Origin: JBFXAN01 sp050184225
Lineage (GTDB): Bacteria > Chloroflexota > Dehalococcoidia > CAUJGQ01
Direction: 5' to 3'
DNA: 64,000 bases
Assembly: GCA_050184225.1 (NCBI GenBank)
Contig: JBFXAN010000007.1
Location: 1-64,000 of the forward strand
Below the pieces are notes generated by a model. That model made no database searches. It was not told where the DNA came from and saw nothing but the letters and a program-made list of their open reading frames with translations. The position numbers and the translations under genes were made by a program. How positions within the stretch are numbered: the stretch's first letter is position 1; each line of letters begins with the position of its first letter. Shown one piece after another: positions 45,152-54,053 of this stretch.

Positions 45152-45208
45152 GGCGCGAGCCCTCTGAGAGGCTGAGTGTCTGCCCTGTGCAGGGTTCGGG
45201 CTCGCGCC
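45152..45208. repeat. 11-bp inverted repeat related to 43762-43818
   Basis: GGCGCGAGCCC and GGGCTCGCGCC are exact complements. Like the earlier copy it begins GCGAGCCCTCTG and ends GGTTCGGGCTCGCG around an unrelated loop. It ends at the stop codon of the SSB-like gene on the other strand. Confidence 0.7.
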
Positions 45209-45696
45209 TAGGAACGGCGTTTGATGACCGCCGCGGTGATCTCGATGATCGTGCGCGGTCCTCGCGTGCCCTCGATGATTCGTGCTCTCTCGTACCCGAT
45301 AATTTCCACGCTATCCCCAATGTGTAGATGGTCACGGGCGTAGATCGCCCGCTCGCGAAATGCGAGCACATCGCGCCAGATTTTCTTGCCTGGGTTGCGC
45401 TCGTCTGGTAAGCCGATGGGGAATTTCGCTCTAGGCACGTGGTTGCGCGTCAGCGAAAACATGGGCGTCTTGCCCACCCGGCCACTGACTGTCACCCGCT
45501 CCTGTTCGACCGATTCGGCGGCTGCTCCCTCTTCTCTGGGTGCGGACGGTTCGCCCGTAGCATTCGTCAGGGGATAGACAATCGCTTCGGCAGAGACGTT
45601 TGTTGAAGCGCTCTCGACCGGCACAAAATCGGACGGCCGGGTCCAGGGCTCGGTCCGCGGACGGAAATCAGTTGGTCGTTCACGTTCATAACTCAT
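45208..45696 (-). CDS. single-stranded-DNA-binding-like OB-fold protein
   Basis: 162 residues. About 1-65 is disordered and acidic. The C-terminal half has the strands of an SSB: VTVSGRVGKTPMFSLTRNHV, RAKFPIGL, WRDVLAFRERAIYARDHLHIG, DSVEIIGY (in sections), a pattern used by plasmid SSB-like proteins. It lacks the acidic SSB tail. Likely covers single strands during transfer or replication. Confidence 0.7.
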   Translation of the reverse strand: MSYERERPTDFRPRTEPWTRPSDFVPVESASTNVSAEAIVYPLTNATGEPSAPREEGAAAESVEQERVTVSGRVGKTPMFSLTRNHVPRAKFPIGLPDERNPGKKIWRDVLAFRERAIYARDHLHIGDSVEIIGYERARIIEGTRGPRTIIEITAAVIKRRS

Positions 45697-45709
45697 TGTA
45701 CACGTATTA

Positions 45710-45715
45710 TATAAT
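45710..45715 (+). promoter_or_regulatory. -10 element (TATAAT), probable leaderless start
   Basis: TATAAT ends 8 bp before the ATG at 45724, in the short gap between two divergent genes. Confidence 0.55.
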
Positions 45716-45723
45716 ACTCATAT

Positions 45724-46101
45724 ATGGAGCATGAGAAGAAAGCGGGTTGTCACAGTGATCGAGACCGGTCGGAACGACGAATGTCCCGGCCAGAGGAGCC
45801 GAGTCATCCGGAGTGGTCATCGGCGGAAATCCTCCGTAGCGGCGACAGCAGCCCACCCGGGCGCAATCGGCAGGAGAGTTGGGCCTACTGGCAGGATCTC
45901 TGGGAGAGCGAACCCGTCTTTCAGCACCATTTGCAGCGCGTCTTTGACTCACTGAGCGAACACGAACGCAGGCAACGAAACGTCGAGTCGGTCGACGACT
46001 TGAAGAACTGGCTCCTGCATCGGTATGGGACGGCTCACCCCTTCGAACAACACCCACAGACGTTCCCTGATAGCGGGCTGGAGAACGACTCAGATATCTG
46101 A
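45724..46101 (+). CDS. hypothetical protein
   Basis: 125 residues, highly charged. The first 50 are disordered; the second half, RQESWAYWQDLWESEPVFQH, HLQRVFDSLSEHERRQR, is helical with many Trp and Glu. Divergent from the SSB-like gene and apparently leaderless. No family recognised. Confidence 0.55.
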   Translation: MEHEKKAGCHSDRDRSERRMSRPEEPSHPEWSSAEILRSGDSSPPGRNRQESWAYWQDLWESEPVFQHHLQRVFDSLSEHERRQRNVESVDDLKNWLLHRYGTAHPFEQHPQTFPDSGLENDSDI

Positions 46102-46146
46102 CCTCTCATTCGCTATCGCCGCGAGATCAGGCGGCACGGAGGGGGA

Positions 46147-47598
46147 CTACCATCCATACGCCGCGGCGTAGCGACGGACCTGTGCGTCATAGCGGGCCTC
46201 AAGGCTCGGCTGGCCAGCGACGCATCGACCCAGCCCCACGTAAATCCAGAGCAGCTCATACGCGTATTCGAGCGGGAGGCCGTTTCGTGCGGTGCTACGC
46301 CGCTTCGCCTCGCGTTCAGCGGCGTCAAAGAGCCGTCGAGCCCCAGCCTGATCCCCCTCACTCAGCTTGTACCATCCCCACTGCCGCATCAACATGACCC
46401 ACCCCCACCACTGCCTCGTGGTTTGAAGCGCCTGCTGGATGGTTTCCACGTTGGATTCCAGTTGCTTTGACGTGAGTAGACCGGAGCGGTGCTGGGCCAC
46501 CCAAACCTGAAAGCGAAACACGGACAAGTATGGCAGGTGAATATTTGGCCCGCGCTCGGGACCGACGCGCAACGCGGCATCATATTCTCGTTCCGCTTTC
46601 TGCCAATTGCCGCCATGGACGGCGATTGTGCCCAGTAGTTGGTGGGCATGTGCCTCCCGCCAATACCCGCCCATTGGTCCGAGATCCCGAAGATATTCAG
46701 GCTCCAACAGGGGTCGCCAGCGGGCGTTGCGGGCGGCGGCGAGGCTTCGTCGCGCGTGAACCTCAGCCATGTCAAGGTTGCCGAGCATGAGTTGCGCGAA
46801 CCCGTGTGCATACTCCGCCAAGGCGATCCCGTACGGATCATCACGACGTGGCGGGTGGTCCGTAACGAGCGCTTGCATCTCCGCGAAGGCACCGATTTGG
46901 GCCTTGAGCGTGGTGTAGTGCGATGCAGCTCGACTGCACCAGATAGGATCGCCGAGATCCTCAAAGATACGAAGTGCTGCGGCAAGAGCCCGGTCTCCCT
47001 CCGCCAAGTGTCCGGCTTGGGTGTAGGCCAGCCCCAGATCGGAGAGCAGGCGCCCGCGATCGCGAACCTGTTCGGCGTGCAAAGCGGCGAGCGCGCGTTT
47101 GTAGTGTCCGATGGCTAGATCATGACGGCCGAGTGCGGCGAAGAAGCGACCGAACCACTCCGGCACCAACTCGTCGTTGCCCGTGGCCAACGTCCTCAGT
47201 TGTGCCAGGAATTCGGCGAATTGGCGCGCGCCTGCCCCGAGCCTGTCGAGCACAGCGCTTAGCGAACCGCGCGGGTCGCTGCGACCGACCCGCGCGGCTA
47301 GGCGCGTGGCCTCCGCCTCACCCAAGCGAGCACGATTCATCAGATTCCACTTCGTTAGCGACCGTGCATGGCTGCGTCGCAGCGATGCCGCTTCATCGGC
47401 GTTGAGATCCAGCCGTGCGATGAGCTGATCGATATCCCGTGAGTTTGCCTTTGGCGGCTGACCAGCCCGCCAGCGCCGCAGGGTCCGCCCGTCGATGCCG
47501 ACGTCGCGAGCGAACTGCTCCTGTGACTTCTCTCGCTTGGTGCGCAGCATCTCTAGATGCGTTGGTAGGTCGAACGACTCATCATCTCGGGCGGACAT
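46147..47598 (-). CDS. XRE-HTH/TPR regulator (RRNPP-like)
   Basis: 483 residues. N-terminal HTH: LEMLRTKREKSQEQFARDVG, IDGRTLRRWRAGQPPKANS. About 130-480 is a series of TPR-like helix pairs (HDLAIGHYKRALAALHAEQV, HLAEGDRALAAALRIFEDLG, NWQKAEREYDAALRVG). This layout resembles peptide-sensing RRNPP regulators that control transfer genes in ICEs. No signalling-peptide gene was found next to it. Transcribed away from the YbjN-like gene. Confidence 0.8.
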   Translation of the reverse strand: MSARDDESFDLPTHLEMLRTKREKSQEQFARDVGIDGRTLRRWRAGQPPKANSRDIDQLIARLDLNADEAASLRRSHARSLTKWNLMNRARLGEAEATRLAARVGRSDPRGSLSAVLDRLGAGARQFAEFLAQLRTLATGNDELVPEWFGRFFAALGRHDLAIGHYKRALAALHAEQVRDRGRLLSDLGLAYTQAGHLAEGDRALAAALRIFEDLGDPIWCSRAASHYTTLKAQIGAFAEMQALVTDHPPRRDDPYGIALAEYAHGFAQLMLGNLDMAEVHARRSLAAARNARWRPLLEPEYLRDLGPMGGYWREAHAHQLLGTIAVHGGNWQKAEREYDAALRVGPERGPNIHLPYLSVFRFQVWVAQHRSGLLTSKQLESNVETIQQALQTTRQWWGWVMLMRQWGWYKLSEGDQAGARRLFDAAEREAKRRSTARNGLPLEYAYELLWIYVGLGRCVAGQPSLEARYDAQVRRYAAAYGW

Positions 47599-47901
47599 TT
47601 TCGTGTCCGGTTTCCGGGTAGTCGCGGCTGGCGCTGGTACACCCGAGGTGTTGGAGGCCTCGCGGCTTCCACGTAGCGATTGCCGGAGAGATGCAGTCCA
47701 AGGAGGTGGCCATGAGCGCAGTTTAACGGTGGCGGACCGCCGCTACCAGTATGACAACAACACCCAGCCAGTCCAGAGTTTACTCGACGCGACAGGAGCT
47801 CTGCCGAGCCATTGAGGCACGCCTCTCATTCATTGTTGTCAACGCCTACCCTCGGGGCGGCTGGGTCAGACGACAGGTTTCTGTATCAGGAGTACACAGC
47901 G
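47599..47901. other. 303-bp divergent intergenic region
   Basis: Between the RRNPP-like regulator and the YbjN-like gene. No gene; promoters for both directions must lie here. A repeat or operator is not evident. Confidence 0.4.
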
Positions 47902-48423
47902 ATGCAGCAAGTCATTCGATCGGTCCTGAGCGCGATGGATATCACTTTCGTGGAAGCGAATGACCACTTCTCCCTGGCGATGCGAGGTGACTATGGCCTC
48001 TTCGACATCGAGGTTCGCACCATGGAGCAACCACCGCTCCTGTGGCTGCGGACTTCGCTGCCAGTCAGGGCACGAGGCGAACAGAAGGCGGCTGTACTCG
48101 AAGCCGCACTCGCCCTCAACTACACGCGGCCCATGGTCAAACTCGGTCATGACCCGAGCGATGGGGAGATCGTCCTATATCTGGATGTGCCCGTCATCGA
48201 CAGGACCCTGACCGAGGTGGAGTTTGCCACCTATCTTGCCGTCGTCATCGGGGCGACACAGGATATCCTCCCTCGGCTTTTGAAGGTCGCGCTCGGCTGC
48301 GAGAGTGTCGCGCAGTCGCTCAGCCTGCCCGTGCCGTCACGCCGACGAGCGCGGCGCCGGATGAGTCGGGCTGAACGAGAGGCACGGGAGATTGTGGAGC
48401 GGCTCGACATCGAAGAGGCGTAG
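47902..48423 (+). CDS. YbjN-like (chaperone/sensory) domain protein
   Basis: 173 residues from the ATG at 47902, after AGGAG. The pattern VLSAMDITFVEANDHFSLAM, FDIEVRTMEQPPLLWLRTSL, AALALNYTRPMVKLGHDPSD resembles the YbjN/type III chaperone-like fold. A C-terminal Arg-rich tail (SRRRARRRMSRAEREAREIV) may bind DNA. Function unknown; first gene of the regulatory/transfer stretch. Confidence 0.7.
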   Translation: MQQVIRSVLSAMDITFVEANDHFSLAMRGDYGLFDIEVRTMEQPPLLWLRTSLPVRARGEQKAAVLEAALALNYTRPMVKLGHDPSDGEIVLYLDVPVIDRTLTEVEFATYLAVVIGATQDILPRLLKVALGCESVAQSLSLPVPSRRRARRRMSRAEREAREIVERLDIEEA

Positions 48424-48509
48424 CGGAGTCGCTGGTGGGTACTTGACGCGACCGGGCGGCTCTGTCCGCCCAGTCGCCACGCCATCCAGCACGAAACGGA
48501 GAAGATGAC

Positions 48510-49280
48510 ATGGTGGACTCCGAATTTGGACCAGAGCCTGACATCCATCTCAACGACCCGCTGATGTACAAGATCGCCGTCACCGTTGGGCACCGGCGGG
48601 CCGATGGACAACCGGTGCCGATTGACCTGCTCGATACCGCGATCACTTATCTGACTGACGTCTTCAGCATCATGTTCGGCGGCGCGCGCATGCTCGGCGA
48701 AGCAGGCCGCACTGATGAGTGCGACGGATACCAGCACGCCGGCGCAACGGTGGTGATCGAACATGGTAGTACTGTCTGGGCCTTCGGCTCGGGCGTCGAC
48801 ATCCGCATCACCGAGCTCAAGACGGCTGCCGCTGAGGTTGCCTGGCGACTGCGGCAGGAGACGGTGCTGCTGAGCATCGAGCCGGTACTCGGACCGATCT
48901 ACTTCGTCGAGCCGCGGATCGCCGAGGCGCAGCCGCTCGGTGTCTGTTGGGTCGAGCGGGCGTGCGAACCCGCGGCCGCTGCGGCACTGCCACCAGCACC
49001 TGCGTCGCTGGGGGAGCTGGAGGCGATGATCGACGATGTCTTTCACGATCGGCTCAGCGAGCGGACGCGCCAGGTGCTTGCACGCCGCGTGCTGGGCTTC
49101 TCCGACGCGGAGATCGCCGCGGCGCTATTCCTGTCCGAAAGCACTGTCCGAACCCACGACGGCAAGCTCCTGGAATTGTTTGAGCTGACGAGCGTGCGCC
49201 AACTCGCCGCCGTCGTCTTCCGGGCCCTCTGGGACTATTACCGACCGGATGACGATAGCGGCCACAGAAAGGTCTGGTAA
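48510..49280 (+). CDS. LuxR-type HTH regulator
   Basis: 256 residues. C-terminal LuxR HTH: LSERTRQVLARRVLGFSDAE, IAAALFLSESTVRTHDGKLL, ELFELTSVRQLAAVVFRALW. The N-terminal 160 residues form an unrecognised sensory domain (MYKIAVTVGHRRADGQPVPI). No receiver domain. Likely a transcription regulator of the following transfer-like genes. Confidence 0.75.
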   Translation: MVDSEFGPEPDIHLNDPLMYKIAVTVGHRRADGQPVPIDLLDTAITYLTDVFSIMFGGARMLGEAGRTDECDGYQHAGATVVIEHGSTVWAFGSGVDIRITELKTAAAEVAWRLRQETVLLSIEPVLGPIYFVEPRIAEAQPLGVCWVERACEPAAAAALPPAPASLGELEAMIDDVFHDRLSERTRQVLARRVLGFSDAEIAAALFLSESTVRTHDGKLLELFELTSVRQLAAVVFRALWDYYRPDDDSGHRKVW

Positions 49281-49625
49281 CGTCCGGCTTTTCCACGATG
49301 GGCGAGCGCTGGTCAGTCCGCGATTCTGAATACATGGCGGCGGTGGAGGTCGGTCTTCCCCGCCGATTTTAGCGAAAGAGGAGGTCAGCCTGCAGCAGGG
49401 AGAAGAAGTCGACCCCTGAGGGCCATCCGGGATCGTCAGACAGGGAGGTCACCGGGGCTCCGGCGCGCTGTGTACTCCCATGCCCCAGCGTAGCCCAGCC
49501 CGTTCGGGCCGGCAACTCGGGCACCTCCCGTCCCTCCTCGCATCAGGCGCACGATTGCGGCGCCCCGCGCCGTGAACTCCCACCGCGTCGTACCTCAGCA
49601 CATTCAGTACACCGGAGAATGCGGA
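49281..49625. other. 345-bp region without a recognisable gene
   Basis: Only a minus-strand Arg/Ala-rich frame crosses it, with no start signal. Probably the promoter region of the transfer-like module. Confidence 0.4.
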
Positions 49626-49790
49626 ATGCCATTCATCAATCGCGAAGGCACCGTCCAGCAATGCCGCACCTGCAGCGGCAGCGGCCAATGCCAAGCATGC
49701 GACGGCGAGGGCCGTGGCTGCACGGCCTGTTTCAAAGGGCGCTGTGCGCCCTGCGGCGGCAGCGGCGTCGTCGTCGCCCGCCGGTTCTAG
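49626..49790 (+). CDS. small DnaJ-type zinc-finger protein
   Basis: 54 residues. Repeated C-x-x-C motifs of the DnaJ cysteine-rich domain: CRTCSGSGQCQACDGEGRGC, CTACFKGRCAPCGGSG. It is almost only the zinc domain, without J-domain or substrate part. It may bind zinc and proteins or nucleic acid as an accessory of the transfer-like module. Confidence 0.7.
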   Translation: MPFINREGTVQQCRTCSGSGQCQACDGEGRGCTACFKGRCAPCGGSGVVVARRF

Positions 49791-49805
49791 AAGGAAGGAA
49801 GCAGC

Positions 49806-50231
49806 ATGGACCTGACGACTACCGATACAAGTGCCACCGTGGTCCCAGACCACGACACGACCAACACAAACCGGCCCAAGATCATCGGCGTTGCCCAGGA
49901 GCTGGTCATCATTCCCTTCACGGAGGAGATCGTCCTCGCTGCCCAGAGCGTAGAGGAGTCCGACCGGGCCCGGGCGACCGAGGCACTCGCGGGTCAACTG
50001 GCGGCGCTCTGGGGATGCGCCGATCATCCGCTCTATCACGCCGCGGCTGCCGAACTGCGGCGCCTCAAACTCCTCGATGACTTCGAGTTCGGCAAGGTGA
50101 AGTCGCGGCGGACGCAATGTCGCACCGTTCCATCGATGCGGGCCCGGCGCGAGGCAGCCAAGGCGGCTCGCCGGACGGCGCGGTATCAGGCGAGCCAGGC
50201 CGCCGTTGGCGACCACGGTGAAAGGACCTAG
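49806..50231 (+). CDS. hypothetical protein
   Basis: 141 residues, ribosome site GAAGGAAG. Acidic N-terminus (TTTDTSATVVPDHDTTNTNR), helical middle, basic C-terminus (RARREAAKAARRTARYQASQ). Not recognised. Same direction and tight spacing as its neighbours. Confidence 0.55.
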   Translation: MDLTTTDTSATVVPDHDTTNTNRPKIIGVAQELVIIPFTEEIVLAAQSVEESDRARATEALAGQLAALWGCADHPLYHAAAAELRRLKLLDDFEFGKVKSRRTQCRTVPSMRARREAAKAARRTARYQASQAAVGDHGERT

Positions 50232-50235
50232 CAGA

Positions 50236-50586
50236 ATGCGCGCATTGATCAGAAGCTCAAGTTTGGACAGGCACGCCCGGCGGGCGGCCCGCGCACACCG
50301 CCGTCACCATGATCCCGTCATCCCTCACCGTCCCCAATCGCTCACCCAGCACGTCCATTGGTGGCGGTTGCCGCCGGATCGGCGTAGTTGCCGGGGCCGG
50401 TGCGTGAGCTGCCGGCTCACCAAGCACTTCCCACACGGCACCTACCGCTGCCCGAAGTGCCGCCGCGTAACGCTCCAGATCGTCAGCTTCCAGATCGGCT
50501 GTGGCCGCTGGCGGCACCGCTGCCCCGGCTGCTTCAGCGCCGAACTGACCGTCGACGAAGTGGACGACACGCTCGCCGCCGACTGA
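50236..50586 (+). CDS. zinc-ribbon protein
   Basis: 116 residues from the ATG at 50236. A basic N-terminal half (RHARRAARAHRRHHDP) and two C-x2-C pairs: CVSCRLTKHFPHGTYRCPKC and CGRWRHRCPGC, a treble-clef or ribbon arrangement. Likely binds nucleic acid. Starts 5 bp after the upstream stop. Confidence 0.6.
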   Translation: MRALIRSSSLDRHARRAARAHRRHHDPVIPHRPQSLTQHVHWWRLPPDRRSCRGRCVSCRLTKHFPHGTYRCPKCRRVTLQIVSFQIGCGRWRHRCPGCFSAELTVDEVDDTLAAD

Positions 50587-50667
50587 CCTACGGCAACCAG
50601 CGAAACACCATCACCGCTGCGGAGGCACGGGATTCCGGCCTCCGCAGCGGCATTTCCGGAGACAGAC

Positions 50668-52134
50668 ATGACCATCGCACCGATCTCCTGGCCGCTGCTT
50701 ATCGGCACGGCCGCCCTCGTCGTCCTGCTCATGCTCGTCTGGTACGGCTGGGACCGGCTGCGTGCCTGGCAGCGACGCCGCACAGCACGACGACACATCG
50801 CCGCGCTGCTCGCCGCCGGTCTGCCGCCCGACACGGAGCCGCTCGTCTTGCCCGGCAGCAGCCTAACCGCCACCACCCTGTCGCCGGCGATCTTCTTCAT
50901 CGCTGTCGGCACCTATGGTCTCAACCGGACACTGGCCAGCCTGAAGCTGCTGGCCACCGCCGGCCTCGACCCCCTGGTCGGCGTCGTGCTCGCCGTTGAG
51001 ACCGATACTGTCGTGCGGGCGGCCTTCGCCGCAGCGCTGCCGGTAGTCTACCGCGATCGGGTCGTCTACGGTGCGGTCGAGGACTACACCGGATTCGCCA
51101 ACCGCCCGATCGCCCAGAGCCTCGACCAGGCCGACGAATGGGCAGCGCCGATCGCGCGGGCGACCGAGGAGGCGATCGACCGCTACTTGCGGCGCAGCCT
51201 GAGCCAGGCGCCGGCGCTCGTCTGGCTCGACCTCTCGCTCGGCGGCCAGCTGCCCACCGGCCTCGTCGTCCTCGCCGCGCTGGCCGACCGTTTCGAGCGG
51301 GGCACGACCCTGTTTGCCGCGAGCACCGGTCTGCCCCGTCATCGGCGCCTGCGCGACCGCTGGCGCGCCGTCAAGCCGCGCTGCGACCGTTACCTGGCCG
51401 GCTGGTTGCTGATCGACAACCTCGGTGCCGACCCGACGACGAGCGACAGCGCCCTCGCCCTGCTGATCGCCGGCCAACTCGCCGCCGGCCTGACCGAGGA
51501 GCGGCCGACGGCGCTGATCAACCTGCTCGCCCTCGCCCTCAGCGAGCAGCCGGGCGGCGTGCTCATCCTCCAGAGCATCGACCGCACCCTGCCGGCGTTC
51601 GCCTTCCAGCCGGACCCGATCCAGCCGCCGATCTACTACGTCCACCGCCGGCCGCTCGTCGTCCAGGTGCAGCGGACGCTGCGCGCGCTGGATGTGGGCC
51701 GGGGTGTCTGGTCGGCCGACCTGCCCGTCGCCGAGGCGGACACCTCCCTCTTTGACCTTATCCTTGTGCCCCTCACGCCGGCGGCGCTGCAGGCGGTGCG
51801 CGACGACGTCGCCGCCGGCCACGAGGTCCGCCAGGTTCTGCTCGGCGACGGTGCCGCTACCGCGCTGGCGGCGCTCCCCGTGCGCCAGCCCGATCGCGAC
51901 CTCGCCTTCGGCAGTCTGCCCGCCGTGATCGACCCGCAGCGGCCGCTCTGCCGGGTGATTGGGCTGCGCATCACCGCCGTGCGCGACGGCGCGGCGCTGG
52001 TCGCCGAGATTGTTAAGCCGCCCGCCCAGCGCCGGTGGCACGGGACCCGTATGCCCCGACCGGCGCCCCGCGTGAGCACGCATGGTCACCAGGAAAGGAG
52101 GGTGCGCAATGCCCGCACCGATGCGTCTCGATGA
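50668..52134 (+). CDS. membrane-anchored protein, possible tubulin/FtsZ-like fold
   Basis: 488 residues. N-terminal membrane helix (SWPLLIGTAALVVLLMLVWY) with a basic cytoplasmic flank. Then AIFFIAVGTYGLNRTLASLK looks like a degenerate tubulin T1 loop, and LSLGGQLPTGLVVLAALADR like the GGGTGTG T4 signature with its helix. The following RFERGTTLFAASTGLPRHRR and AGWLLIDNLG keep the FtsZ order. Many canonical glycines are missing, so GTP binding is doubtful. The identification rests on pattern only. Its end overlaps the next gene by 26 bp. Confidence 0.5.
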   Translation: MTIAPISWPLLIGTAALVVLLMLVWYGWDRLRAWQRRRTARRHIAALLAAGLPPDTEPLVLPGSSLTATTLSPAIFFIAVGTYGLNRTLASLKLLATAGLDPLVGVVLAVETDTVVRAAFAAALPVVYRDRVVYGAVEDYTGFANRPIAQSLDQADEWAAPIARATEEAIDRYLRRSLSQAPALVWLDLSLGGQLPTGLVVLAALADRFERGTTLFAASTGLPRHRRLRDRWRAVKPRCDRYLAGWLLIDNLGADPTTSDSALALLIAGQLAAGLTEERPTALINLLALALSEQPGGVLILQSIDRTLPAFAFQPDPIQPPIYYVHRRPLVVQVQRTLRALDVGRGVWSADLPVAEADTSLFDLILVPLTPAALQAVRDDVAAGHEVRQVLLGDGAATALAALPVRQPDRDLAFGSLPAVIDPQRPLCRVIGLRITAVRDGAALVAEIVKPPAQRRWHGTRMPRPAPRVSTHGHQERRVRNARTDASR

Positions 52135-52795
52135 GGCTCCCGTCGTCTCTGAGCAACCTGTGTCGACATCCCACCGACGGCGGCCGCCCCGGATCTGGTT
52201 CGTTGGCGGCGCGCTGCTCGTGCTGCTTACCATCCTCACCGGGCCCTGCGCCGGCGCGGATGAGGCAACAGTGCCCGTCGGTCCCGAGGTGGAGTGGGCC
52301 TGCTTTGGCGCGCCGCCGGTCTGTCTGGCGAATGACCCCGCCCTGCCCTGGCTCAGCTACTACCGCGACCACCGCGTGCTGTTGGGTGAGGTGCTGCGCT
52401 GGACCAGCGTTAGCGGCCGCCAGCGCTGTCTCGCCACCACCTTCAGCATCATCTGCCCCAACGACGACCCGCGCGCGGCCGGCACGATCTATCGATTCGA
52501 GCCGATTGACCTGGGAACACGCCTCCTGCCCCGGGGACTGGTCCCGACCCCTGGTGTCGCCGTGCCGCCGCTCGTCGCCACCTATCTCGACCAACTGCGC
52601 CGCGACCGCCATGACCCGACGTATTGGCTCGGACAGGCGATCAGCGAACCGCTATGCGTCAGCATCGGTGGCCAGGCCGATCCGGGCACGTGCGAGGTCT
52701 GGTTCACGCGGGCCGTCGTCCGCTACCCCAACCGGCCGGATGCGACGGTCGCCGACGTGTCTCGCGGCGACCTCGGCCGGCAGGGGTTGCCGTAG
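52109..52795 (+). CDS. membrane-anchored extracellular hypothetical protein
   Basis: 228 residues from the ATG at 52109, with AAGGAGGG upstream. One transmembrane helix (RIWFVGGALLVLLTILTGPC) followed by a Cys-containing outer domain (WACFGAPPVCLANDPALPWL, RQRCLATTFSIICPNDDPRA). Four or more cysteines suggest disulfides. Family not recognised; probably part of a surface structure for transfer, by context. Confidence 0.6.
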   Translation: MPAPMRLDEAPVVSEQPVSTSHRRRPPRIWFVGGALLVLLTILTGPCAGADEATVPVGPEVEWACFGAPPVCLANDPALPWLSYYRDHRVLLGEVLRWTSVSGRQRCLATTFSIICPNDDPRAAGTIYRFEPIDLGTRLLPRGLVPTPGVAVPPLVATYLDQLRRDRHDPTYWLGQAISEPLCVSIGGQADPGTCEVWFTRAVVRYPNRPDATVADVSRGDLGRQGLP

Positions 52796-52807
52796 GAGGG
52801 CGCCGCG

Positions 52808-53575
52808 ATGAAATACGTCGTTGTTGGCATCGCCCTCGCCGTCGCCCTGCTCCTGCTCGTCACGCTCCAGCCGGCGGACGGCGACGGGCCGGGGAGCTCG
52901 CCACCGGTTCCACCGGCGTCGCCGGTGCCGGGGAACGACCCGGTGGTCGACCCGATCCGGGATGCCTACTTCTGGTGCCACCAGACCAATCCCAGCTGCC
53001 GGCGGGGAGACCCCTGGTGGATGGTCTTCGCCGAAACGCCGCTGGCGGGTCGCTGCCGCTACGCCTTCCTGCCGCAGACCTTGGTCACCGACTGCGCGCT
53101 GGTCGAAGCGGTGGTCAACACCGCCCTCTGGCCGGTGGGCCGGACCCTGCTCGAGGAGGCAGCGGCCGGCGGCGTCACGCTGCGGGTGGTGCCCCAGGCG
53201 AGCCTGCCGGCGAACGCGATCGCGGTCTACCGGTCCGATGGGCGGCAGATCCTGATCGGCGACCGCTACCACCGCCTCTCCACCTGGATGGTGAGCGCGA
53301 TCGTCGTCCACGAGCTCTGGCACGCCCGCCAGCACCGCCAGGGACAGCTCGATGGGTCGTGCGTCGACGTGGAAACGCCGGCCTATCAGGCGGGGGCGGA
53401 CTACGTGCGCTGGCTGGCGGCGCGCATGGGCGGCATGCCGCCGGTCGAGGCGGTGCAACAGCAGCTGTCGGACGACGACGAGCGGATCTTCGACCAGCTC
53501 CAGCAGCAGATGGCCATGCCCGACCTCCGCCAGTGGGTGCGGGGCATCTGTGACCGCCCGTTCGTGATCTGGTAG
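52808..53575 (+). CDS. secreted or membrane-anchored HExxH metalloprotease-like protein
   Basis: 255 residues. N-terminal hydrophobic anchor (VVVGIALAVALLLLVTLQPA), Pro-rich linker, then a domain with HELWH (VVHELWHARQHRQGQ), a zinc-protease consensus. A third ligand could be in DYVRWLAARM or the acidic stretch SDDDERIFDQL. Such enzymes often open the cell wall for transfer; here this is inferred only from position. Cys residues in the first half suggest disulfides. Confidence 0.65.
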   Translation: MKYVVVGIALAVALLLLVTLQPADGDGPGSSPPVPPASPVPGNDPVVDPIRDAYFWCHQTNPSCRRGDPWWMVFAETPLAGRCRYAFLPQTLVTDCALVEAVVNTALWPVGRTLLEEAAAGGVTLRVVPQASLPANAIAVYRSDGRQILIGDRYHRLSTWMVSAIVVHELWHARQHRQGQLDGSCVDVETPAYQAGADYVRWLAARMGGMPPVEAVQQQLSDDDERIFDQLQQQMAMPDLRQWVRGICDRPFVIW

Positions 53576-53645
53576 ATGGCGCGGCGGCCGGGGGGCCAGT
53601 AGCCGCCTCGCCGCTCGGACCGCCCGCCCGAACGGAGCGACGACG

Positions 53646-54050
53646 ATGACACGACAGAACGACGGCACCGAGCACATCGCCAAAGCACTGGTGGCGATCA
53701 CGATCCTGGCCATCCGGCTGGGCGTCTGGGTTGGCGGTGGTCTCATCGGTCGCACGGTACGCGCCTATCAGGACTATGGCGATCGGGCGGGGATGCGCCT
53801 GATCAGCCTTCTAGTGGGGATCGCCCTGCTGGCGACGGTGCTGCTCGGGCTGGGTGGCTGGTCGGCGCTGGCGCTGCTGGTCGGCGTGGGATCGCTGCTG
53901 ACCTGGATGGCGGTCGCGATCGTACTGGTGGCCGTCTACGACTTCCACGAACGCCGGGCGGCGCAAGCACTTGCGCGGCAATCGCTCCAGGACCTGCTCG
54001 CCGATGGTTTGACGTGGCCCGAAGAGACTAGCCAACGCATGAGAGAATAG
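53646..54050 (+). CDS. small integral membrane protein
   Basis: 134 residues with two or three membrane segments: LVAITILAIRLGVWVGGGLI, LISLLVGIALLATVLLGLGG and ALLVGVGSLLTWMAVAIVLV. The C-terminal tail is cytoplasmic and charged. Resembles small TraG-accessory or coupling-partner membrane proteins only in size and position. Confidence 0.6.
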   Translation: MTRQNDGTEHIAKALVAITILAIRLGVWVGGGLIGRTVRAYQDYGDRAGMRLISLLVGIALLATVLLGLGGWSALALLVGVGSLLTWMAVAIVLVAVYDFHERRAAQALARQSLQDLLADGLTWPEETSQRMRE

Positions 54051-54053
54051 GAC

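Noticed and set aside
50863..52239. Minus-strand 458-residue frame
   Set aside because: Opposite to the well-supported 50668 gene, Arg/Gly/Gln-rich, no motif.
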